Shown piece after piece: positions 32,584 through 40,552 of a stretch of DNA of 64,000 nt (positions are counted from its first letter, which is position 1; each line of letters opens with the position of its first letter). This DNA comes from Streptosporangium nondiastaticum (lineage in GTDB: Bacteria; Actinomycetota; Actinomycetes; Streptomycetales; Streptomycetaceae). The notes beneath the pieces were generated by a model, which was given only the letters and a program-made list of their open reading frames with translations, had not been told where the DNA came from and ran no database searches. The DNA lies in contig NZ_PXWG01000021.1 of the NCBI RefSeq assembly GCF_003011965.1, positions 1 through 64,000 on the forward strand, read 5' to 3'. The position numbers and the translations under genes were made by a program.

Positions 32584-34185
32584 GTGTCAGCAGCACCCCC
32601 CGCCGCCCACGACAACACCGCGGAGCCGGTGCTCGTTGTCGACTTCGGCGCGCAGTACGCCCAGCTCATCGCCCGCCGCGTCCGTGAGGCGCGGGTCTAC
32701 AGCGAGATCGTCCCGTCCACCATGCCGGTGGCCGAGATGCTCGCGAAGAACCCCAAGGCGATCATCCTGTCCGGCGGTCCCTCGTCGGTCTACGAGGAGG
32801 GCGCGCCCCGCCTCGACGACGCCCGCGGCCTGTTCGAGGCCGGTGTCCCGGTCTTCGGCATGTGCTACGGCTTCCAGCTGATGGCGGCCACCCTCGGCGG
32901 CACGGTCGACAACACCGGCGCGCGCGAGTACGGCCGTACGCCGCTGCACGTCACCAAGACCGGCTCGACGCTCTTCGAGGGCACGCCGGCGGAGCAGTCC
33001 GTGTGGATGTCGCACGGCGACGCCTGCTCGGCCGCCCCCGAGGGCTTCACGGTCACCGCGTCCACGGACGTCGTGCCCGTCGCCGCCTTCGAGAACGACG
33101 AGCAGAAGCTCTACGGCGTCCAGTACCACCCGGAGGTCATGCACTCGACGCACGGCCAGCAGGTCCTGGAGCACTTCCTGTACCGCGGCGCGGGCATCGA
33201 GCCCACCTGGACCACGGGCAACGTGATCGAGGAGCAGGTCGCCGCGATCCGCGAGCAGGTCGGCAGCAAGCGCGCCATCTGCGGCCTGTCCGGCGGCGTG
33301 GACTCCGCGGTCGCCGCGGCCCTCGTCCAGAAGGCCATCGGCTCGCAGCTGACCTGCGTCTACGTCGACCACGGCCTGATGCGCAAGGGCGAGACCGAGC
33401 AGGTCGAGAAGGACTTCGTCGCCGCGACGGGCGTCCAGCTCAAGGTCGTCGACGCGCAGGAGCGCTTCCTGAACGCGCTGGCCGGCGTCTCCGACCCGGA
33501 GACCAAGCGCAAGATCATCGGCCGGGAGTTCATCCGCGTCTTCGAGCAGGCCCAGGCCGAGATCGTGGCCGAGGCCGGCGCGGGCGGCGAGGACGTCGCC
33601 TTCCTGGTCCAGGGCACCCTCTACCCCGACGTGGTCGAGTCCGGCGGCGGCACCGGCACCGCCAACATCAAGTCCCACCACAACGTGGGCGGCCTCCCCG
33701 AGGACCTGGAGTTCGAGCTCGTCGAGCCGCTCCGCCAGCTCTTCAAGGACGAGGTCCGCATGGTCGGCCAGGAGCTCGGCCTGCCGGAGGAGATCGTCCA
33801 GCGCCAGCCCTTCCCGGGCCCGGGCCTCGGCATCCGCATCGTCGGCGAGGTCACCAAGGAGCGCCTCGACCTGCTGCGCGAGGCCGACGCCATCGCCCGC
33901 GAGGAGCTCACCGCGGCCGGCCTGGACCGCGAGATCTGGCAGTGCCCGGTCGTCCTGCTCGCGGACGTCCGCAGCGTCGGCGTCCAGGGCGACGGCCGCA
34001 CCTACGGCCACCCGATCGTGCTCCGCCCGGTCTCGTCCGAGGACGCCATGACCGCGGACTGGTCGCGCCTGCCGTACGACGTGCTGGGCAAGATCTCGAC
34101 CCGTATCACCAACGAGGTCGACGAGGTCAACCGTGTGGTGCTCGACATCACGAGCAAGCCGCCGGGCACCATCGAGTGGGAGTAG
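32584..34185 (+). CDS. guaA: GMP synthase (glutamine-hydrolysing) GuaA
   Basis: 533 residues; makes GMP from XMP, ATP and glutamine. The class-I glutamine amidotransferase domain (about 17-205) has the nucleophile C94 in [12 protein letters not shown] and a catalytic HPE in QYHPEVMHS. The ATP-pyrophosphatase domain has the PP-loop SGGVDSAV near 236, and the C-terminal dimerisation domain carries [12 protein letters not shown] and ends in [14 protein letters not shown] 32584 is the start. A candidate -10 TAGAAT lies near 32532-32537. A strong terminator follows. Confidence 0.97.
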   Translation: MSAAPPAAHDNTAEPVLVVDFGAQYAQLIARRVREARVYSEIVPSTMPVAEMLAKNPKAIILSGGPSSVYEEGAPRLDDARGLFEAGVPVFGMCYGFQLMAATLGGTVDNTGAREYGRTPLHVTKTGSTLFEGTPAEQSVWMSHGDACSAAPEGFTVTASTDVVPVAAFENDEQKLYGVQYHPEVMHSTHGQQVLEHFLYRGAGIEPTWTTGNVIEEQVAAIREQVGSKRAICGLSGGVDSAVAAALVQKAIGSQLTCVYVDHGLMRKGETEQVEKDFVAATGVQLKVVDAQERFLNALAGVSDPETKRKIIGREFIRVFEQAQAEIVAEAGAGGEDVAFLVQGTLYPDVVESGGGTGTANIKSHHNVGGLPEDLEFELVEPLRQLFKDEVRMVGQELGLPEEIVQRQPFPGPGLGIRIVGEVTKERLDLLREADAIAREELTAAGLDREIWQCPVVLLADVRSVGVQGDGRTYGHPIVLRPVSSEDAMTADWSRLPYDVLGKISTRITNEVDEVNRVVLDITSKPPGTIEWE

Positions 34186-34224
34186 TCCTCCCGCTCCCCC
34201 TCCTCTGATCGGATCCTCTGATCG

Positions 34225-34270
34225 AACGCCGGTGCCGTCGCCCATTCGTTTGGGCGGCGGCACCGGCGTT
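34225..34270 (+). terminator. guaA terminator
   Basis: Near-perfect 20-bp stem (34225-34244 with 34251-34270; one T-G mismatch region at mid-stem) and loop TTCGTT, 39 bp after the guaA stop, followed by a short TTT. Confidence 0.85.
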
Positions 34271-34322
34271 TGGCGTGGGTACGCTGGCCGTACGGGCGAG
34301 ACTCCGTCGTATGGGAGCAATC

Positions 34323-34934
34323 ATGAGCGCCGCACCCGAGTTCGAGCTGGACGAGCAGTACAACTATCCGGTTCCCCCGCCCGGGGGCTGGACGGCCGAT
34401 GACCTCGACCGGCTCCCGGACTTGCCGCGGCACACTGAGTTGATCGACGGGAGTCTCGTCTTCGTGAGTCCGCAGACCACGTTTCATCTCCGGACCATGC
34501 GGTTGCTGGAGACCGCTCTCCTGGATCAGGCGCCCGACGAGCTTGACGTCTTCCGGGAGTTCACGGTCAGGCTGAACGAACGCAACCGGCCGGAGCCGGA
34601 TGTTCTGGTGGTCCCGACAGGGGCGGACACGGGCCCGAAGGACACCTGGCTCAAGCCGGAAGATGTCATTCTCGCGGTCGAGGTCGTCTCCGAGGACTCC
34701 GAGGACCGTGATCGTGAGGTGAAGCCCCGGAAATACGCAGCCGCCGGCATCCCGCACTTCTGGCGCGTGGAGGGGAACGAGGGTCTTCCGGTCGTCTACG
34801 TCTACGAGCTCGATCCGGCGACGCGCTCGTACGTCCCGAGCGGCATCTTCCACAACCGGCTGAAGCTGTCGGTCCCGTTCGAGATCGACATCGACCTCAC
34901 CGCGATCGACCGGCGTCGTTCCAGCCGAGCCTGA
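34323..34934 (+). CDS. Uma2-family (DUF820) PD-(D/E)XK nuclease-like protein
   Basis: 203 residues. It carries the Uma2 pattern: GWTADDLDRLPDLPRHTELI-DGSLVFVSP, then EPDVLVVP (active-site Asp), LAVEVVSEDS (Glu) and KPRKYAAAGIPHFWRVE (Lys). The nuclease core residues appear intact, but cellular roles in this family are unsettled. Streptomyces genomes carry many copies. ATG 34323 follows GGGAG; the frame start at 34275 is less likely. Flanked by terminators on both sides, so it is a single-gene unit. Confidence 0.88.
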   Translation: MSAAPEFELDEQYNYPVPPPGGWTADDLDRLPDLPRHTELIDGSLVFVSPQTTFHLRTMRLLETALLDQAPDELDVFREFTVRLNERNRPEPDVLVVPTGADTGPKDTWLKPEDVILAVEVVSEDSEDRDREVKPRKYAAAGIPHFWRVEGNEGLPVVYVYELDPATRSYVPSGIFHNRLKLSVPFEIDIDLTAIDRRRSSRA

Positions 34935-34951
34935 GCCTGAGCCTGCGCTTC

Positions 34952-34989
34952 GCGCCGGCCTCCCCGTAGGAAAACGGGGAGGCCGGCGC
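34952..34989 (+). terminator. Terminator after the Uma2 gene
   Basis: Perfect 16-bp stem (34952-34967 with 34974-34989), loop AGGAAA, followed by CGCTGTTTTCC. It is 17 bp after the stop codon. Confidence 0.88.
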
Positions 34990-35030
34990 CGCTGTTTTCC
35001 GGGGGGATTCGACAGGGATCTTGGCAAGGT

Positions 35031-35054
35031 GCGAGACGAGACGTATCGTATCGC
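35031..35054. promoter_or_regulatory. 24-bp imperfect palindrome, candidate TetR-type operator
   Basis: GCGAGACGAGAC abuts GTATCGTATCGC; the halves are complementary except for two positions. It lies 38 bp before the hydrolase start codon. The shape and size suit a TetR-family dimer pair. No TetR gene is adjacent. Confidence 0.6.
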
Positions 35055-35092
35055 CTACTGGTCCGCACGGACCCGTAACCCAGGGAGGACCC

Positions 35093-35992
35093 ATGACCCG
35101 CACCCGTACCGTCACCGTCGCCCCCGGCGTCGACCTGTGGACCGAAGAGCGCGGTGCCGCCGACGCCCCGCCCCTGCTGCTGATCATGGGCGCGCAGGCC
35201 TCCGGACTCGGCTGGACCGAGGAGCTCACCGACGCCCTCGCCGCCCGCCACCGGGTCATCCGCTACGACCACCGCGATGCCGGCCGCTCCCCCTGGACGT
35301 TCGACGAGCAGCCCTACAGCATCCCCGACCTCGCGGACGACGCCCTGGCCGTCCTGGACGCCTACGGCGCCGAGCGCGCCCACATCGTCGGGCTGTCCCT
35401 CGGTGGCATGCTGGCGCAGCTGCTGCTCGCCGACCACCCGGACCGCATCCTCAGCGCCACCCTCATGGGGACTTGTGCGCTGAGTCAGAAGCCGCTGGTG
35501 GAGCCCGACGGCACGGAGATCGCCGCCGCCGACCTGCCCGGCGTCGCCCCGCACGTCCTGGAGATGTGGGCCCTGCCCGTCGAGGACCACGGCCTGGAGG
35601 CCGAGCTGGACCGGCGCGTGGAGCACTGGCGGGTGCTCAGCGGTGACGAACTGCCCTTCCACGCGGACGAGATGCGCGAGCGGGAGCGGCTGATCATCGA
35701 GCACGCGGGGCGTTACGACGTCTCCACCGCCCACGGCCGCGCCGACTACTCCGGCATGGACCGCACGGAGGAGCTGGCGCGCAACACCGTCCCCGTGCTG
35801 GTGACCGACGCCTCCGCCGAGCCCGTCTTCCCGCCGCCCCACCCCCGCCACATCGCCCACGTGATCGGCAACGCCCGCCTGGTGGCGATGCCGGGCATGG
35901 GGCACGCGCTGCCGCGCGAGCACCTCGGGCGGCTGGCCGAGGCGATCCTGGAGCACACGGCGGCCGCGACGGCGGCGCCCGCCGCGTCGTAG
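35093..35992 (+). CDS. Alpha/beta hydrolase
   Basis: 299 residues. Motifs include PPLLLIMGAQASGLGW (oxyanion), the YDHRDAGRS turn, the nucleophile elbow GLSLGGM with Ser102, and a late His in MPGMGHALPREHLG. It is close to TAP-like or aclacinomycin-methylesterase-like hydrolases; the substrate is unknown. No signal peptide. ATG 35093 has GGGAGGA upstream. Probably controlled by the palindrome at 35031-35054. Confidence 0.88.
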   Translation: MTRTRTVTVAPGVDLWTEERGAADAPPLLLIMGAQASGLGWTEELTDALAARHRVIRYDHRDAGRSPWTFDEQPYSIPDLADDALAVLDAYGAERAHIVGLSLGGMLAQLLLADHPDRILSATLMGTCALSQKPLVEPDGTEIAAADLPGVAPHVLEMWALPVEDHGLEAELDRRVEHWRVLSGDELPFHADEMRERERLIIEHAGRYDVSTAHGRADYSGMDRTEELARNTVPVLVTDASAEPVFPPPHPRHIAHVIGNARLVAMPGMGHALPREHLGRLAEAILEHTAAATAAPAAS

Positions 35993-36080
35993 GTCTGTTC
36001 CCGGCAGGGGTCTGTTCCCGGCGGGTACCCGGCGGTAGCTTCCGTTGCATAGCCATGGAAGAACCGGAGGAAGCACTGCC

Positions 36081-36875
36081 ATGTCGCAGGCAACAGCACC
36101 GGACCCCATCCCCGTCGATCAGCTCCACTTCGCCATGCCTCCGAAACACGAGACCGCCGAGGACGAGCGGCGCCACCGCAAGGAGCGGCTCGCGGCGGCG
36201 CTGCGGCTGTTCGGGCGGTTCGGCTTCGAGGAGGGCGTCGCGGGGCACATCACCGCGCGGGACCCGGAGTTCACGGATCACTTCTGGGTCAATCCGTTCG
36301 GGATGTCGTTCAAGCACATCACTGTGAGCGACCTGATCCTCGTGAACCACAAGGGGCAGGTCGTCGAGGGCCGCCACCACGTCAACCAGGCGGCGTTCGC
36401 GATTCATTCGCAGATCCACCGGGCGCGGCCGGACGTCGTGGCCGCCGCGCACAGCCACTCCACGTACGGGCGCGCGCTGTCCGCGCTGGGGGAGCTGCTG
36501 GAGCCGATCACTCAGGACGTGTGCGCCTTCTACGAGGACCACGCCCTCTTCGACGACTACACCGGCGTCGTGGTGGACGAGGAGGAAGGGCGTCGGATCG
36601 CCGCGGCGCTCGGGCCGCACAAGGCGGTCGTCCTGCGCAACCACGGGCTGCTGACCGTGGGGGACACGGTGGACGCGGCGGCGTGGTGGTTCATCACGAT
36701 GGAGCGCTCCTGCCAGGTGCAGCTCGCGGCGAAGGCGGCCGGGAAGCCCGTCCACATCGACCAGGCAAGCGCCCGGCACACGCGGGACCAGCTCGGCAAC
36801 GACCTGGCGGCGTGGATCAACTACCAGCCGCTGTACCAGCAGATCACGCGGAGCGAGCCGGAGCTGCTGGGGTAG
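36081..36875 (+). CDS. Class II aldolase/adducin-domain protein
   Basis: 264 residues with the full class II aldolase/adducin fold. Zn-ligand-like histidines occur in AAAHSHSTYGRAL and in AVVLRNHGLLTVG, and the N-terminal substrate loop is EEGVAGHITARDPEFTDHFW. Members are sugar-phosphate aldolases or epimerases, or decarboxylase-like proteins; no specific substrate can be read. ATG 36081 has GGAGG upstream. The upstream 90 bp contain a direct repeat GTCTGTTCCCGGC twice. Confidence 0.85.
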   Translation: MSQATAPDPIPVDQLHFAMPPKHETAEDERRHRKERLAAALRLFGRFGFEEGVAGHITARDPEFTDHFWVNPFGMSFKHITVSDLILVNHKGQVVEGRHHVNQAAFAIHSQIHRARPDVVAAAHSHSTYGRALSALGELLEPITQDVCAFYEDHALFDDYTGVVVDEEEGRRIAAALGPHKAVVLRNHGLLTVGDTVDAAAWWFITMERSCQVQLAAKAAGKPVHIDQASARHTRDQLGNDLAAWINYQPLYQQITRSEPELLG

Positions 36876-36990
36876 GGCTCGGGCCTGCCCACCCCCTCCG
36901 TTCGGCGGGGGCGGCTCGTCCTTCCGGGGGTTTTTGCGGTTCTTTTACCTTGTTTACGATGGTCGGGAGCCGGGGCGGTCGCGCCTCGGC

Positions 36991-37026
36991 TCCGTCGTGT
37001 CCGTCGTGTCCGTCGTGTCCGTCATG
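36991..37026 (+). repeat. Four 9-bp tandem repeats before the L,D-transpeptidase
   Basis: TCCGTCGTG is repeated three times exactly and once as TCCGTCATG, ending 22 bp before the start codon. A promoter-like TTTACGAT lies ~40 bp upstream, so the repeats are in the 5' leader. Confidence 0.75.
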
Positions 37027-37047
37027 CCGTGAACCGGTAGGAGAACC

Positions 37048-38073
37048 ATGCGCCTCACCCGTGCCGTCGGGCTGTCCGCCGTCCTCGCCCTCTCCGGGCC
37101 GGCCGTCACGGCGTGCGGTGGGGGAGCCGAGGCCGAGCAGCGGCCCGCGAAGTCCTCCGCACCGTCCCCGTCCGCGCCCGCCCCGTCGAGCCCCGCGCCC
37201 GTCACCGAGAAGCCCGCCCCGGAGGCCGCGCTGCTCAAGGGCGCGGCCAGGGTCGTACGGCCCGAGATCGCCCCCCTCGACGGCGAGAAGGTCGGCGTCG
37301 GCCAGCCCATCGCGATCGTCTTCAAGCAGCAGAAGGTCTCCAAGGAACTGCGCGCCGGCATCGAGGGCCGGCTGAAGGTCTCCACCTCGCCGCGGGTCCC
37401 CGGCGCCTGGCACTGGAACGAGACCAAGGGCGACACCCGCGTCCACTTCCGGCCCGAGAAGTTCTGGCCGGCCGGCACCAAGGTGACCCTGGACGCCCGG
37501 CTGGCGGGCGTGAAGCTCGCCGAGGGCACGGCCGCCGCCGGCGACCGCACCGTCTCCTTCACCATCGGCGACTCGATGGTCAGCACCGTCGACCTCAAGG
37601 CCCGCAAGCTGACCGTCGTGCGCAACGGCGAGACGCTGCGCACCATCCCGGTCAGCGGCGGCGACGAGAGCAAGGGCTTCGGCACCCGGGAAGGGATCAA
37701 GACGATCCTCGCCAAGGAGGGCAAGGTCGTCATGGACTCGCTCTCCATCGGCATCCCGCGCAACCACCCCGACGGCTTCTACGGGTCGTACGAGTACAGC
37801 ATGCGCGAGACGGTCAGCGGCGAGTACGTGCACGCCGCGCCGGACAACGCCGAGTCGTTCGGCAAGGAGAACGTCAGCCACGGCTGCATCGGCATGTCGA
37901 CGGCCGACGCGAAGTGGCTGTACGGGCTGAGCCTCAAGGGCGACGTCGTGCAGGTCACCGGCAGCACCAAGCCGAAGCCGATGGACCGCTTCGGCAACGG
38001 CTACGGCGACTGGAACCTCGGCTGGGAGGAGTGGGTGGAGGGCAGCGCGCTGGGAATCCGCACCGGCGCCTGA
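37048..38073 (+). CDS. L,D-transpeptidase lipoprotein (YkuD domain)
   Basis: 341 residues. Lipoprotein signal MRLTRAVGLSAVLALSGPAV with lipidated C23 in VTACGGG, then a Ser/Pro/Ala linker. Two Ig-like strands regions follow (about 75-185), then the YkuD catalytic domain with the signature SHGCIGMS and catalytic C280. It would form 3-3 cross-links in peptidoglycan outside the membrane. The Ig-YkuD layout matches actinobacterial Ldt enzymes. ATG 37048 has GGAG upstream. Confidence 0.93.
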   Translation: MRLTRAVGLSAVLALSGPAVTACGGGAEAEQRPAKSSAPSPSAPAPSSPAPVTEKPAPEAALLKGAARVVRPEIAPLDGEKVGVGQPIAIVFKQQKVSKELRAGIEGRLKVSTSPRVPGAWHWNETKGDTRVHFRPEKFWPAGTKVTLDARLAGVKLAEGTAAAGDRTVSFTIGDSMVSTVDLKARKLTVVRNGETLRTIPVSGGDESKGFGTREGIKTILAKEGKVVMDSLSIGIPRNHPDGFYGSYEYSMRETVSGEYVHAAPDNAESFGKENVSHGCIGMSTADAKWLYGLSLKGDVVQVTGSTKPKPMDRFGNGYGDWNLGWEEWVEGSALGIRTGA

Positions 38074-38075
38074 GG

Positions 38076-38097
38076 TTATCCACTGAGGTTATCCACA
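38076..38097 (+). promoter_or_regulatory. Tandem DnaA-box-like sites
   Basis: TTATCCACT at 38076-38084 and TTATCCACA at 38089-38097 form a 13-bp direct repeat (TGAGGTTATCCAC twice), immediately after the transpeptidase stop. The second copy is an exact E. coli-type DnaA box; Streptomyces boxes usually read TTGTCCACA. Function not established. Confidence 0.5.
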
Positions 38098-38181
38098 GGG
38101 GTGAACGCGTTCCGCCGCACGTCCGTATGGTTCGGGTGACGACCAGGACCGGCAAGGCGGGACGGAGAGGCGGCGGACGCC

Positions 38182-38859
38182 ATGGCATTCATCGGGCGCG
38201 GGAAGCAGGGGGAGAGCGCGCGGTACGCACTGCTGCCGCTGCGCATCTTCCTCGGCGTCACCTTCATCTACGCGGGGCTCGACAAGCTCACGGACTCCGG
38301 TTTCCTGGCGGCCACCGGGCCCGGCTCGATCGGCGAGCTGATGCGCACGGTGCGCGGCACGTCCGCCGTCCCGTGGCTGGTGGACCTCGCCCTGAAGAAC
38401 CCCGAGGGCTTCGGCTACGCGATAGGCCTCGGCGAGTTCGCGGTGGGCGTCGGCACGCTCTTCGGCATATTCGCGCGCGTCGCCGCGGCCGGCGGCGCGC
38501 TCATCTCCCTCAGCCTCTGGCTCACCGTCAGCTGGCAGACCACGCCGTACTACTACGGCAACGACCTGATCTACCTGATGGCGTGGCTGCCGCTGGTGGT
38601 GGCGGGGGCGCCGGTGTGGTCGGTGGACGCGGGGTCGGTTCCCTGGGCCCTCAAACCGGCGCGGAAGTCGCCCCGCAGGCCGGCGCGCAAGCCCTCGGGC
38701 AAGCCGCCGGCCAAGAGGTCCCGGCCGGCGGCCAAGCCCTCGGCGAAGCCTTCCGCCAAGCCTGCGGCGAAGCCTTCCGCCAAGCCCTCGGCCAAGTCCG
38801 CCGCCGCCAAGCCGGCGGCCAAGCCCTCGGGCAAGGCGCCCCGCCGCTCCGGGAAGTGA
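38182..38859 (+). CDS. DoxX-family membrane protein with histone-H1-like tail
   Basis: 225 residues. The first ~150 form a DoxX-type four-helix membrane domain (LPLRIFLGVTFIYAGLDKLT; IGLGEFAVGVGTLFGIFARV; LTVSWQTTPYYYGNDLIYLM). The last ~75 are almost entirely Lys, Ala, Pro and Ser, in SAKP/AAKP repeats like histone H1 or HupS tails. DoxX proteins have been linked to redox homeostasis. The tail is cytoplasmic or periplasmic depending on topology and may bind nucleic acid or acidic polymers. ATG 38182. Confidence 0.85.
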   Translation: MAFIGRGKQGESARYALLPLRIFLGVTFIYAGLDKLTDSGFLAATGPGSIGELMRTVRGTSAVPWLVDLALKNPEGFGYAIGLGEFAVGVGTLFGIFARVAAAGGALISLSLWLTVSWQTTPYYYGNDLIYLMAWLPLVVAGAPVWSVDAGSVPWALKPARKSPRRPARKPSGKPPAKRSRPAAKPSAKPSAKPAAKPSAKPSAKSAAAKPAAKPSGKAPRRSGK

Positions 38860-38903
38860 CCCGGCCGCGGCGGTGACGCAGGCCTCCCGCGATCCGCCGG
38901 AGG

Positions 38904-39104
38904 CTACCGCCGGTGGCGCCGCCGGATCGCGAAGGTCACCGCCGACACCACGCCCGCGAGGCAGAACCCCGCCACCAGCACGGGCAGCAGCGCGTACGAA
39001 GGGAAGTGCAGATCCCCGCGGGCCGCCCCGAGATACGCGGCCGCGCACACCAGCAGCACGAGCCCGACCACCAGCTTCCCCGGCTCGAAGTCATGACGAC
39101 GCAC
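38904..39104 (-). CDS. Small two-helix membrane protein
   Basis: 66 residues: VRRHDFEPGKLVVGLVLLVC then a second hydrophobic segment and RRRHRR at the end. GTG 39104 lies inside the upstream PspC gene (14-bp overlap), so the two are coupled. No family recognised; it probably functions with the PspC/LiaF-like protein. Confidence 0.7.
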   Translation of the reverse strand: MRRHDFEPGKLVVGLVLLVCAAAYLGAARGDLHFPSYALLPVLVAGFCLAGVVSAVTFAIRRRHRR

Positions 39105-40419
39105 GGTCCACCTCCACCTGGCCGATGCCGACCTTGAGCCGGATCTCAAGAGTGCCGCGCGAGGGCTTCCCGGCCTGCGGCTCCAGCGTGACGTGCTTCT
39201 TCTGCTCCGGGCGGACGTCGACGTCGTCGCGCGCCTCGCCGGGGAGGCGGATGTCGCCCACGCCGACGTCCATGGTGATCCGGGCCGTGACGTCGTCCGG
39301 GACGGTCAGCTTGAGCTGTCCCGCGCCCACTTCCGCGCGGGTGCTGACCGTGCCGCCCCGCTGCCACGGCAGGCCGGTGAGGTCGAGCTCGCCCACGCCG
39401 CTGCCCACGCGGTACTCGTCGCGGACGGCGGCCACGGTCTCCGGGCGCCAGGTGGAGTGCGTCCACTGGGTGGAGACCGACTTCGGCAGGGCCGCGGCGC
39501 CCGCCAGGAGGAGGGCGGTGAGGACGGCGGCCACGACCGTGCCGCCGCCGGTGCGGCCGTAGCGGGAGCTGACGGTCATGCCGAGGCCGAAGACGGCCAG
39601 CGCGCAGGCCAGGCCGATCTCCAGACAGGTGCCGAGCGGCTGGTGGCGCCAGCTGAGGCCGGTGCCGAGCGCGAGGGCCACGACGGCGACGAGGAACGTC
39701 CAGCCGCCGAGCGGCGTGCCCCCGAGCGGGGTCACGGCGGGCGCGGGGCGGAGCCTGAGCGGGGCCCGCTCCTCCGCGGCCTGCGGGCCGTCGTCCGGGC
39801 CCCACAGATAGCCGGTGCCGGCGCCTATCGGGCCCGTGGTGCCGTCCTTGATGATCGGGTCGCGCCACCAGGAGGGGCCGCCCGGCGCGGGCGGCGCCTT
39901 GGTCTCGGGCGGGGGCGCCGCCGTCTTCTGCGCCTTGTGGACCTTCTGCGCCGCGGACACGGCGGCCTCGCCGCCGGGCTCGTGACGGTGGTGCGACCAG
40001 TAGGACGCGCCGGCCAGCGCGGCCGTCAGCATCAGCGCGAAGGACATCACCGCGCTGTTGTTGAGCATCGACAGGAACAGGCCGCAGCCCACCAGCGCGC
40101 ACAGCACCGCCGTCAGCGCCGGGCCCTCGACGCGGCCCGAGAGCATCCGCCGGGCCTCGTTCTCCTCCTCGCCCTCCAGGGGGATCAGCAGCCACGCGAA
40201 GCCGTAGAGGATCAGGCCCAGGCCGCCGGAGACCGCCAGCACACCGAGCACCACCCGGAAGATCACGGGGTCGACGTCGAAGAAGCGGCCCAGGCCGCCG
40301 CACACGCCGGAGACCACCTTCTGCTCACGGCTGCGCCGCAGCGGCGGCCGGGCGTCCTGCGGATCACCGTGAACCGGACCCGCCTGATGCGCGTCCTGGG
40401 GTGTGGGTGTGTCGGTCAT
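39091..40419 (-). CDS. PspC-domain protein with LiaF-like C-terminal domain
   Basis: 442 residues. A Gln/Pro-rich start is followed by a PspC domain (about 28-85; LRRSREQKVVSGVCGGLGRF, then FAWLLIPLEGEEE). Several more membrane segments and a C-terminal beta-rich domain resembling the LiaF / cell-wall-active-antibiotics response domain follow (VGSGVGELDLTGLPW; ITMDVGVGDIRLPGEARDDV). Such proteins take part in envelope-stress sensing. ATG 40419 is chosen; an in-frame ATG at 40428 is possible. Divergent from a Ser/Thr kinase gene, with a short palindrome between. Confidence 0.85.
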   Translation of the reverse strand: MTDTPTPQDAHQAGPVHGDPQDARPPLRRSREQKVVSGVCGGLGRFFDVDPVIFRVVLGVLAVSGGLGLILYGFAWLLIPLEGEEENEARRMLSGRVEGPALTAVLCALVGCGLFLSMLNNSAVMSFALMLTAALAGASYWSHHRHEPGGEAAVSAAQKVHKAQKTAAPPPETKAPPAPGGPSWWRDPIIKDGTTGPIGAGTGYLWGPDDGPQAAEERAPLRLRPAPAVTPLGGTPLGGWTFLVAVVALALGTGLSWRHQPLGTCLEIGLACALAVFGLGMTVSSRYGRTGGGTVVAAVLTALLLAGAAALPKSVSTQWTHSTWRPETVAAVRDEYRVGSGVGELDLTGLPWQRGGTVSTRAEVGAGQLKLTVPDDVTARITMDVGVGDIRLPGEARDDVDVRPEQKKHVTLEPQAGKPSRGTLEIRLKVGIGQVEVDRASS

Positions 40420-40510
40420 ACAGAACATGGTGTCAACCGGAACGCGCTTGCGGCACACCTCGCAACCCTGGCCGTTCCCTGAGATCGCCCCTGAGAAGGT
40501 GCCGTATATC

Positions 40511-40522
40511 GTGTCGCGACAC
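40511..40522. promoter_or_regulatory. Palindrome GTGTCGCGACAC in a divergent promoter
   Basis: A perfect 12-bp palindrome directly after GTATATC, lying 30 bp before the kinase start and ~90 bp from the PspC start. It could be an operator for either gene. Confidence 0.45.
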
Positions 40523-40552
40523 AGCACAGCAGGGGAACCGGAGGGCTTCGGG

